In this document: positions 11,545-22,290 of the stretch, piece after piece
Layout of the letters: each line of letters starts with the position of its first letter
How positions within the stretch are numbered: position 1 is the stretch's first letter
Assembly: GCA_022496805.1 (NCBI GenBank)
Contig: CM040088.1
Coordinates: 18,135,001 to 18,199,000 of the forward strand
Direction of reading: 5' to 3'
Source of the DNA: Pohlia nutans
Taxonomy: Eukaryota > Streptophyta > Bryopsida > Bryales > Mniaceae
Length of the DNA: 64,000 nt
Translations under genes and position numbers: made by a program
The notes under the pieces: model-generated
What the model was told of the DNA's origin: nothing
Databases searched by the model: none
The model's input: only the letters and a program-made list of their open reading frames with translations

Positions 11545-13608
11545 CTAAGCAGCAGCAATAGGAAGCTGCAAGTTGTTCCTGGCAATGGTGACACCAATGC
11601 AAGCATCGACGAAATCAGAATCGGCGAAGTCCTCAGAGAAGATCTGCAGCCGGTCGCCGAGGCCTTGCTTGAAAACCTCCGTCAGGAACAAGCGCGCGTA
11701 GCCTCGGATCCGGTTGGTCACCGGGTACACGCACAGCACGGGCCCTGTCACCTGCGGCGTGGCGGTATTCTCCACGCGGTAGAAGTAGGTCCGCTGATCG
11801 TTGGGCGGCTGTTTCTGCAAGTTCGTGATGTTGCCCGAGAATTTCGTCAGCGGAAGGTCCGTGTCGATCCAGTTGTCCTTCAGGAAGCCCGAGCTCCACA
11901 GTGGTGAGCCAGGCGACGGCGCTGGCATTTGCCTGCAGTGCAATCGTTTGCATCAATATTTTTCCAAACATGTACATAGCTAAGTCTCTACAAAATTCTT
12001 GAAGAAAATTGGAGTTATCCTTTACATTCCAAAGTTTAGGGTTGAATCTGTAACAGGTCGATATTGTTTTAGTGAAAGAATAACTCTCAAATGTTTAAGG
12101 CCGAAGTGATTTTGAGAAAACATAACATGTGTGCTTGCCTGGCCTCTCGGCTAAGTGTAGGATTTGCATGTCAATAAGTTTCTGCAAAATTCTTCAAGAA
12201 GAGAGTTCCATGGGTGAAGTATCTTAAGTAGAGACTTCGGGTGATCAAGTTCCACATCATTTCAAGTGAGCTTTTGAGAAAAAAGTGGTGGAGAAGTTGT
12301 CTTGAAGTATGGAGGATTCTCAAGCCCAAGACTTCATGGCAGCTTCTTCCTAACCAATCGAATTTGTTCATGTTTCACCTCAAGCAAGTCCATGGAACAT
12401 GGCTAGGTATGAGATAAACCCAAGTTCCACTTTTCTGCCTACTTCCATGGGCAACTTCTCAAACCCATGGAACTTGGCTCTTATTCTTTTAACTCCAAAA
12501 AAATTCAGTTGGTGACAGTTGGGGTTGAAACTGTGACAGGTTCAAATTGTTTTGAGTGAAACTGATTAAATCCTACTGACTATCAAAAGTTTAAGTAGAC
12601 ATAACAAATTGAGTGCTTCCTTGGCTAAGTGTAGGCTTTGCATGTCAATAAATGTAGCTAAGTTTCTACAAGATTCTCAAAGTTTAGGGTTGAATCTGTG
12701 ACAGGTTGCGTTTCCAAAGTTGAGAGAACATGAGAATAAGACTCGGTGATTACCGGGGTTTCCAAATGCAGAAGACGCGCTTGGGCAGAAGTTCGATGAG
12801 CGGGCGGTTGAAGAACCCGGCGTCCTGGGGGATCAAATGCTCACCGAGCTGCTCAATGAGCCACGCATCAAAAGCAGGCGGGTCCTGGTAGCTGTACTCG
12901 GTGCGGATTTCGAGGATGACGAATTCCGATTTCGTTTCACCGAGAAACTTTTTTAAATCGTTGATGACGACGTCCACGAGGTACGATTTCAAGATGCCGT
13001 GGCACACTTTGCGCTCCTGCTGCACGCGGACGTCCAGCACGCGTATGCCCAGGCACAGCTGCTCGTAGACAGTGATTTCTTTTTCAGTTTTTCAAGCGTG
13101 TCCCTTTGGCGATTTGAAAATTGAAATTGAAAAATAGAAAGCATTCTTTCTGGTGATTTACAATTTCATTACTACAAATCCATAGCATTCTATAGAGTTC
13201 TTGTCCATAGCAGTTCATAGCATTCCCAATGATCGATAAGGGAAGATTATGGCGATATACTCTATTTTCTTATAGCAACATAACAAGCCCATTTTTCAGA
13301 TAGCAAGTTGACGATCAATATAGCCACAAAAAAATTACCTGGTCGTAGATCGACAGCTTCTGGCATTGCGCGAACGGGCGGGAGATTCCCGGCACGCCGA
13401 TCTTGTTCGTGGCGGAGTCGTGGGTTCCCGGCCACACCACGTCACGCACCTTCAGGCTCTGTAACGGTAGCGTGGACATCCATTCCTTACGGTTGGGATG
13501 ATGGAAATCCGAACCCGGAAACGTCACCCCCGAGTCCACCGACACCTTCTCCTTCAGCTGCCGCTTCTCCCCTTGCACCAGCTTCTCCTTCGACACTTGC
13601 GCCCCCAT
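11545..13608 (-). CDS. PI-PLC X-domain (PLC-like phosphodiesterase) protein
   Basis: Three exons join in phase: 13608-13339, 13058-12754 and 11932-11545, giving 320 aa, close to plant members of this family. The start MGAQVSK carries Gly2 and a Ser at position 6, a likely N-myristoylation signal, which is why I chose it over an upstream in-frame ATG. The X-domain shows the first catalytic His in PGTHDSATN (H63) and the second in VCHGIL (H110). The end of exon 2 and exon 3 carry the plant-specific blocks around CIWKPR, DNWIDTDLP, RTYFYRVENT, VYPVTNRI and DFVDACIG. There is no Y or C2 domain, so this is the bacterial-type single-domain form. It probably acts at membranes on phosphoinositide or glycolipid substrates, although the plant enzymes are poorly characterised. 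Intron 2 holds repeated blocks. Confidence 0.9.
11970..12710. repeat. Degenerate direct repeats inside PLC intron 2
   Basis: A block with 'gggttgaatctgtaacaggt', then 'cataaca', 'ggctaagtgtagg' and 'gcatgtcaataa', runs at 12030-12195 and recurs diverged at 12520-12705. Parts recur near 11965-12000 and 12650-12700. Copies are about 170-190 bp and directly oriented. The intron has grown by local duplication. Confidence 0.6.
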
Positions 13609-13689
13609 TACAGTCCAATTCGATCTGCAACACCGCATTTCCACAGCTCAATCTCGATCTCACAAGCTTTCATACTCCAAATTCGGTAA

Positions 13690-14800
13690 TCACTGTTAGT
13701 TATATGGTTGGAATTCTTGTGAGAGCACACAAACATGGGTCCAAAGAATGCGTGAATCGGAGTTGTGAACCAAAAGTTATGGCTCTTCAAAATTGACAGT
13801 GTCCTGAGATACATAAATTGGAATTGAGAGTTCTCAATGACACCCTCAACAAAATGGGGCAAGTTATGTGCCATTAGAAAGCTAAAGAGAAGATATCTTC
13901 AAATTGCTAAGGAATAAAACAAGAGCTTAAAAGTTATGACCTAACAAAAGAAGAACCTGACACGCTACCCCATAGAGATCTGAATCTTTGATAGGCCATA
14001 ACTTCTCAATACATGTCATAAGTCCTTTTCTGCAATGAATCTTCATTTCATTTCCGTTAAAGGAAACCAAAAAAAAGGACAGAACAAGAAGTTTGACACT
14101 CACCAGAGTCGCCGACTACTTCGTTCTCTACCTCCGTACGTCTGCTTTCGAAATGCCGAGACGTACGAGGTTGAAAGTGACCTAATCACTCCGACAAGTC
14201 ACGAACGAAACTATACTCGACTCACCGAATCTCAAAAAGTCAAATAAAAAAGGGGTTTCCAGACGTCAAGACGCAAGAAAATCAGTAGTGCCGGCCAACC
14301 GTCCCCACCAGGAAGCTCTTCATGGACTGTTGAAACTCAGAATTTGTCAATCTGGGCAACGAGACGGATTACTACCTCGACACCAAAAAGCATTCCATAC
14401 TACATAATATGCGAACAAAACCATTTTTCTCGTGCTCTTTTGCGAAGTTCTATATTACTAAATGGTTATGGCGAATCTTTCCAGCGCATGCCCCACTGGC
14501 CAATAATACAGGAACTGAAGCAAGCCAATTCAACAACTGGAGTGCAAATCTAGTAACAACTCGTCTCGTGGCCAGTTGGAGTTTCGGACCCAACGTCCAG
14601 GTGGCGTACAATCCTACTTTTCAGTTGCGGAAGGGATAGTGCGTGTCAGAATTAAAGAGAACGGCATCCGCGTGGAATGAAAAGGAAACCATTCTATTTT
14701 CGTCATTCCTCTTTTCGGTTTTACAATTCTTATGAATCTGTGACTCTCTCTCATCGGGAGACTCAACTAGGGTTAAGCAAGTGCATGGCTGACACTTAGC
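13690..14800. other. Upstream region of the PLC gene, no gene seen
   Basis: Short frames only. This stretch probably includes the PLC promoter (minus strand), but I see no clear TATA box or other element. Confidence 0.35.
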
Positions 14801-14802
14801 TG

Positions 14803-14941
14803 GTTCACACTTCCTGCAGCAGGCAAATGCCTGCAGATTTCCACTAGCAGGAGCAGGCCACAGCAGCAGTGACGTGAAAATCAGAGCTCGTTTTTTCCTA
14901 TTTTAAGAAAGTCCTTGGCTCCTGCAGCAGTATGTGTGAAC
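14803..14941. mobile_element. Small inverted-repeat element with GTTCACAC ends
   Basis: The left end GTTCACACTTCCTGCAGCAG and the right end, read on the other strand, GTTCACACATACTGCTGCAG, pair over about 20 bp. Length is 139 bp. No clear target duplication was seen, so the superfamily is open. Confidence 0.5.
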
Positions 14942-15353
14942 GACCTACTGAAACCTTTGTTGATTTGAGTCTTCGTTGAGTGAAGGATTAGCAAATGAGG
15001 GGGTGGAATTTTGGTGCAGGTAGAGCTAAAGTGTCAGTGTTTGCTCATACTTAGTATAATCTGAAATATTTGTTGCATTAATGAGGTTTTAGAGGTGTCA
15101 TCAAGAGTAGATGATAGGTATCCAAGTGTTTACTAGTGCATGGAAGTTTTAATGAAAAATTTGCAAAGGTGGTTGAGATATTTATTTTTTAAAAAGAGTC
15201 TCTCCCCAACTCACTCCTGGTCTTGCATGTTTACATCTCCATTTCTTCCATATATTGACAATGTAGTAAACTGAGAGTTTCAATTTAGTAGTGAGTGTTG
15301 TAAATAAGCAAGAGTGCCTCTTCGCCTTCTCAAGTAGTACATTGCATATTTAG

Positions 15354-16427
15354 TTGCTCCATACTATAACAAGGTCATTGTCTTATGAAAAGCATAATAG
15401 TGTAGTATCATTGCTACAAAAGGGATGGAGCACATGGAAAGTAGCCAGATGGCTTACTATTAGTCAATCTAATGTTGAGAGAATCCGAAAGAAACGTCTT
15501 CTTGATGCTAAACTATTTGTAGGAAGAAGACCAAAAGTAATTTCACAACACTTGAGGAAGGCATACATGTGTGAGAGCAGTGACAATCTAAGGATTTAGT
15601 ATTGCCACAGAGGCATACAAATTAGTTAGGCATGAATTTGCCAATGAAATTAGTGTTCAGACAGTGCGACGAGCATTAAATTCGGCAAGTTTGAAAACTT
15701 GTGTGAAGTAGAAAAAGCCTCTTTTTTCACAGAAGAATATTTAAGCTCATTTAGATTTTTCCAAATCTCACAAGAATTGGACCGTTTCGGATTGGAAGCA
15801 AGTGGTTTTTTCAAATGATACTAAGGTCAATTGTTTTTGCTCAGATAGTCGTAATTGGTGTTGGGGCTCAAGATAGAGAGGGTCTTACAGATCGGACAGT
15901 GAGGAAAACACTAAAACACAGAGGAGGTTCAATAATAGTTTGGGGTTGCACAAGTGCAATTGGACTTGGTTTGATTTGCAAGATACTAAAGGTAGAATGA
16001 ATCAATATGTCTATCGTGAGATATTGGAGGCCAATCTCTATAGCACTTTTTCAAAGTATGGCATAAATGCATCTACAGTTGTTTTCAACATGACAATGAT
16101 CCTAAACATACAACAAAAATAATGAAAGAGTGGTTATTTAAACAACCTTTCAATGTTTTAAAGTGGCTCGCTCAATCACCCGACCTAAACCCTATAGAGC
16201 ACATGTGGGCAACACTAAAATGCAAGGTCAATCGTTATCCAACACCTCCAAAGGGTCTTTTAGAATTAACGGAGTGTATGTTTGAGATTTTCCATTTTAT
16301 CACTTCCATAGAGTGTGAGAAGTTCTATGAGAGCATGCCACAAAGATGCAGACAATTATTTATGCAAAGGGCAAGTGGACTAGCTTGGAGTGTGTATAGG
16401 CTCACAAGTCCAAAATTGAGTCAGTGA
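15354..16427 (+). pseudogene. Tc1-type (DD34E) transposase pseudogene
   Basis: A helix-turn-helix region (LLQKGWSTWKVARWL then SQSNVERIRKK) and a GRRPK linker are followed by a second DNA-binding region (IATEAYKLVRHEF). The catalytic core follows: SDWKQVVFSND, GGSIIVWGC, HDNDPKHT and SPDLNPIEHMW. The spacing from the first Asp of DND to the Glu of NPIE is 34 residues, which is the DD34E signature of Tc1. The ORF is dead. There are in-frame stops near 15597, 15708 and 15751, frame changes around 15880 and 16085, and the first catalytic Asp is Asn (SND instead of SDE). Terminal inverted repeats were not found. Plant mariner-like elements are usually DD39D, so a Tc1-type core is notable here. 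Confidence 0.85.
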
Positions 16428-16439
16428 GGGGCTTGATTT

Positions 16440-18335
16440 CAAAATTTGAGTGCTTCCATATATTATGTGTATTTTGTTTTCAATTCCCACTCAAATAATC
16501 AATAAAACTTCTACTCTCTAAAGTGATTTTATGTTTATTTAATTATTCACACCATGTGTTGACATTGCTTAGTTACCAAAAAAAAACATTCAAACACCGA
16601 CTCGATTTTGTGAGTCATTGTACCTGCATTGCATGGCACACAAACCCTAATTGCTCGATCTTCAATCCCATTTTCCTCTTCAAGTTTGCTTCGTAAGTCG
16701 TTATCGATTGCTTTAGGGTTTCGGAAAGAGAGGTTCATGGAATGGAATTAGGATCGTCATCGTCATCACTTTAGTCTTGGAGCACTAGCTCCCATGAACA
16801 TCTGCAATTGCCCTTCTTCAGCTTCTCTGTGGAGGGTGCCACTTCGAGAACGCAGAATGATAGACTCAATTCTTTCCCTGGGAAGCATTTTTAAGGTTTA
16901 GGTCATGACTAAGTAGAGCCCACCACTATGTTGGTATCCCTATTTTTCAAACCTGATATATTAGCATAGACCTAAATTTTGCCAGAGAAAATGCTGGTAT
17001 CCACTAGAGTTGGGAGTGTATCTAATATAAAATAAAATAAAATAAACGAATGTTGATCTGGAACTACATTACACTATATAACATTGTTTAGGCTCTATTC
17101 ATTTCATGCATAACATGCCATACATGTCCACCATTGGTATCCACAAGCAATGTACCAACCTCAAATGCTTTGGTTAGCAAAAAGTCTTCCCAAGTCAAAT
17201 TGGGATCTCAGATTTTAGCTAGAAATTTGAGGATACCCATCACTTGTGGGAATGCTCTTAGCACATTATAACTTCAGTTGGCATTGTGTGAATGAGCCTG
17301 GCCTTTTGTTTTACTACTCGGGTGAAAGCACGGTAAACTGAACCATTAAAGTCATCCTTAGTGCTGAAATTACAATGTTCTTGGTCAAAGGCCATAATTA
17401 TGACTAAAGATTTATATATTTAAGTTCTAATTTGGTAGAGCCCTCCATAGTTCTATTAGGTACTTCAATCCAAAGTTTCAAATTAAAATATTAAAAAAGG
17501 GTTACTAAAAGTAAAGCTTGAAAATATATGTCAAACAAATTTCGGGAGCAAATCTGATGAATTGAATCATGTTCAATATGAATATAAACTATATATTCTT
17601 CAAGTTCATTGTGCATTCAAGGGCTCCAAAGAAAAAAAATCTTGAAAAAATAAATATTGAATGCAATTTCAACATGTTTTATATCTACTTTTCAATTCGG
17701 TCAGAACTACTTTTCCAATTTTAACCGCTTTAACCTTACTATAACACACATAAATACTTATTGAATATGATTTTTTCAATTTTTTTGGTTAGACTTTGTT
17801 AAACATTGTATCTTTTATTTTATCCACAAAAGAAACTTCACAAAAAATAAAAATTTAATAGATTTTTGGACCCTGCATTGTTGCTTCTTCATAGGGATCA
17901 CAAGTGGTTAAGTTTACCATGCTTTCACCCACTCACTAACTATTTTTAAATCTTCACTATATAAAATAAAAGCAAACTCGTATGTCTACATATTGTCAAA
18001 TTTTGGAAAAACATCTAATGGTTATCTAGTGAGGTTGGAACACGTATTTGCTACTATATGATACAAATTTCATTGCATGCATTCTTAACCTCCATTGCTT
18101 TGACTTTCATAGGTGGAGTTCTGAAGATCAACCTTGCCAAGGCTTATAGGACCACATTCTAAGCTCAAGGACCTTGCATGTAATTTCTTTTTCTTTTTTT
18201 TTGAATTTTATACATAATTTCAAAGCCAAGCAAGGCAGTTTTTATACACGTCGTTGAGACTTTTGTATGCTAAGAAAAAGTATATTCATGATAGATTATC
18301 ACACATTGGGACATAGCATATGAAAGAACACTACC
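16440..18335. other. Intergenic region, no gene seen
   Basis: AT-rich sequence with short frames and no motif. No repeat with copies elsewhere in the window was recognised. Confidence 0.4.
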
Positions 18336-18340
18336 ATGTG

Positions 18341-18890
18341 TACAATACCCACCAATAAGTTTACGTTCATTCAATTTTTCAAAGAATTGAATCAAATAAT
18401 TAAATTTATAAAAAAATATTAATATTAATGTTAATATTATTAAACCATTTGAAGTGTGAAAATTTACCTTTTTGGATAATTTTTGGATCAGATATTAAAA
18501 AAATACAATATTTATATTCAAATTGAACATTTTTGAACTAAAAACTCTAAACATTGATATTCTAGTAAATATGACCCCAAAACTCATGAAGTTTTTTTTT
18601 AACATGATTCTACAAAAGATTTGCATCCTTTCCATTGAAAGTTTTATAAACCATAAGTAACAAAATCTGTATTCATAGTTGTTTGAATTAAGGGTAAAAA
18701 ATGAAGGTTTGATTTTCAAATAAAAATAGATTTTAAAATTATCATTTATTATCAAAACTCAATTGTATGTGTGATTCATCTTGTGCACTACAACTTGTCC
18801 AAATTAGGCTCAAAGCTTATAATTTTTGTAATTTGTATTGGCAATTCTCTGAAAAGTTGAATGAACGTAAACTTGTTGGTGGGTACTGTA
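18341..18890. mobile_element. TA-flanked MITE with CARTACCC ends (Tc1/mariner-like)
   Basis: The left end TA-CAATACCCACCAATAAG and the right end, reversed, TA-CAGTACCCACCAACAAG pair over about 55 bp (through 'tttacgttcattcaa'). The ends begin CAGT/CAAT and are bordered by TA, as in Tc1/mariner elements. Length is 550 bp and the interior is AT-rich without a transposase. Confidence 0.8.
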
Positions 18891-19069
18891 CTTAGTATTG
18901 CAGACTTGCGTTTTGGTAGTCACCTTAAAAACACACTAAATGAATATGCACAAGTGGATATATTATTGTATACATTGTTTTGAATGTTTAAGTTTACTAG
19001 ACAAAAAATTAATTTCATTTATTGAAAGCCAAGATATAAGTAGCAAAGTGAGTTGCTATTTGGACAAGA

Positions 19070-19291
19070 TAAGGTAGAGGGCTCCAAAACCAACAGGGTT
19101 CTAATTCCAACAGAATCTAGACCATGCATTTATTTTAGAACACAAATCTAGGCACATCATAGAGCTTTTATTGGATGTTGACCAAAATGATAAGCTATCT
19201 ATGGTCTACCTAGATTTAGTTTCTAGGATGATTATTGTGCCTAGATTCTGTTGGAATTAGAACCCTGTTGGTTTTAGAGCCCTCTACCTTA
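19070..19291. mobile_element. Fold-back MITE, TA-flanked, AGGTAGAGGGC ends
   Basis: The arms at 19072-19120 and 19242-19289 are nearly perfect inverted copies (starting AGGTAGAGGGCTC), with TA on both sides. The loop (about 19125-19235) resembles the loop of the element at 29539-29762, so the two belong to one family. Confidence 0.85.
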
Positions 19292-19299
19292 ATGGGGAC

Positions 19300-21820
19300 T
19301 GTTAGGATGCAACAGAAGTGGATTCACGCACCACCAAATGTATCTATTATGTATAAAAATCTGGAAGCATCTAGGATGGGAGTTCCAAAAAAACTTTAGA
19401 GTTTAGAGTTTTCCGCAAACTCGACGCTACTTACAACCTTGATTTTATTGAAATTTTGGGAAATGTAAATTGAGTGAGGTTCATTAATTAGCAAAAAACA
19501 AAGCATGCGCCGGATGAGCCGGTGGTGGAGACAGAAGCATTGATTTGGATTTAGCAGTAAGCAGAAAACTAATTCGGGGATTTGGCAACAAGCAAAGCGT
19601 TGATTTGGATTTAGCAGCAAACAAATTCGGGAACATTGTAGGCGGAGTCAAAGCTTGGGCTCCTTGAATTAACTAAAATTTGTTGAATCAAGAAAATTGA
19701 GAGTTTAAAGTTTTTGGGCACCATTTTTGAAGCCTTGAAACTTCACACCTTCATTTTTTAAAAATCAATTGACACATTTACTTTTATTGGGTTTTCAACC
19801 ATGGTTTTCACAAACTTTGGTCCAGTCACCCCTCTTTTACAGACTTTGCGGATAACTCTTTTGTATCATGGAATACTACAATTTTGTGAAATACCTCTCT
19901 GTTTGTCAAAATGCTAGAAAGTTCAATAGATTTGCGGCATTATATTTTAATGGAGGATGAAACAAAGGGTAAACTAGTGAACTAGTTTAATAATATGCAC
20001 TCTAAATTCTAAAAGAGAAAGACAACAAAGGGTTGTGGATGGAATTTTGAGCTATAAATTTTTCCAATGTTCAAATATGTGAAGAAAAATATATCTTCCA
20101 ATTTTTTCGATTTTTTTGAATTGATTAAAGTTCCAAATTTTAAAATGTGTTATTTTTGGGAGGGATTAATTGTTTCTCTATTTTTAATTTTTTTATGATG
20201 GATTTCTTTTTTGAATGTACTTGATAATGAAATTTTGCAAGTTAGATTATTTTTATAAATTTTAATATAGAATAAAACATGAAATTTATGTATCTTCAAA
20301 GTTTGATCAGAAATTGTTAAAATTATTATTAGAATGGGAATTTTGATACTCAAAATCTTCAACAAAAAATCATTTTAACATTCTAAAATTTTATTTTTGG
20401 TTAATATGTACATAAATCTAGAAGTTGGTTGACTCATTTTTCATTGAATCATTGCTACGTAATTTTCAAATTGGTTTGAAAGTTAGTTTTTTAAACAAAA
20501 TGCTCAAAGTGCAAAAATGTGCACCAAAATGTAGTTGGCACACCAAGAGGGGTTACTGGACCGTACCATACAAACGTTCAAGAGGGTATTTGAATGGGGC
20601 TATCACATAATTGGAATATTCGAGGTATATTATAGAATATTCTAAGTATATTATAAGTAGATTCTTGAATTATTCCTTACTTGAATTTAAAGCATCCTAT
20701 ATTATACATAAAACTTTATAATTAGGTAGAAATTTTTCCTCCCATGAATAAAAATGACCCTCTAGTTTAACTCATGTGGTTTTTTACTTTTCACATGGTC
20801 ACCCCCAAGGTTGATAAGAGAGACCTACTTGAGAGATAGAGAGTTGTTTTTTTGACTTCGATACATTTCTTTCCAAAAGCTACTAATTCATCGTACTTGT
20901 GAAATTGTTTAACAAGCAATATAGGTTAGTCATTGATAATGCTAATGAAAATTTTATGTATTTGTGAATAATCATAATTTCTTTCATTCAAATTCCATAA
21001 AAATAAAATGAAATTGTTTTCACTTGACCCCCTCAAAGCAAACACATGTACATAATCATAGATAGGTTCAAAAATTTCAAGGAAAATATCCCTATTGCAT
21101 ATGAAGGTCTAATTCGGCACCTTGGTGCCAAAATAGTTTCATTTTTCAAACAGAAAGAACATTGTTCTACATTTTAGAAATGTCTTTCCAATATTCCAAC
21201 ACAACAAGTTAGGACTTTCTTATAAACAAGGTTCCCTATACAATAAAAAAGCTCAAATAGTATAACTTTTTGCTAATGATTTCTACAAAAATCTAACATT
21301 TAGAAAAAAAAATTAATAAAAAAAAAAAAAAAAAAAAAAATCTTAACAATTTTGATAAAATTTCCTAAGTTCTTCTATGAGAGCATAAATTAATTCAAAA
21401 AATGAAAATTAATTCTCCATAATTAAAACTTTCCATGAAACTCCATTTTTTGAATTAATTTTCATATACATACATATATATATGCATGTAAGCATATTAT
21501 TGCATGCATATAAACATGCATTAAAAAAATCACCTACATAAACTATAAAATTCATCCTCGTACAATTATTCTATGTACAATAGTCTACATGTGTACACAA
21601 TATCCAATGTTCCATACAAATACCTAAATGTGACATAAGAGATTGTGATATCAAAAAAAATGATTTTTTTTTTCAAAAAGTGTTGTCAATTTGGTACGGT
21701 GAAAAAAAGAATCTTGAAGATTATTCCTAATGCTGAATTTTTTTAAAATCGTAAACAATAACTATTTGGCACATTAGTGTTGAACAAGCTATTAACCTAG
21801 TGTTGATATCTAAGAAATTG
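19300..21820. other. AT-rich intergenic DNA, dispersed repeat at 21055-21245
   Basis: No gene was seen. The block at 21055-21245 matches 10375-10530 with divergence. A poly-A run occupies 21318-21340. An A/T-rich palindromic stretch of ATAT/TGCATG words lies at 21464-21520. Confidence 0.4.
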
Positions 21821-22290
21821 CATCAGTACCGAAGCATCATGGACATACCAATCCTGAAGGGAGTAAGAAAGAATGATGCTAGATAGATGAGCCTGACCAG
21901 AATACGGGAAGCTGATAAGCACTCCAGCTCCTTCTGATTCCACCGACGAACAGAACCCACACGAAAATCATCCACATTCATCCACCCGTCTTCCCTTCTC
22001 TCACCACCAACGCTCCGTCCCCCGCCTTCCAAATCCCGGCACAAATTGCACTGCCCGCACCGCGCATCTCATCACAAGTCGGTTGCAATTCAGTGCGCCT
22101 TGAACCTCGGATTCGACCGGGCGAGCTCCAGCTCGGTTTTTATTTCGCATCATTTGGTGATGTAGGGAGCAAGAACGACCCTGTTTTCATGTGCAACCTC
22201 TGTTTTCCGAATTCAAATGATGGTGTGATTGTTTCTTCCGCTTTGTGCATTTGGTCGCCATAACTCCAGCTTGACTCGGAAGATTTCGCA

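Noticed and set aside
11633..11977. Alternative minus-strand frame over PLC exon 3
   Set aside because: The frame ending at 11545 carries the family blocks and fits the splice phase. This one does not.
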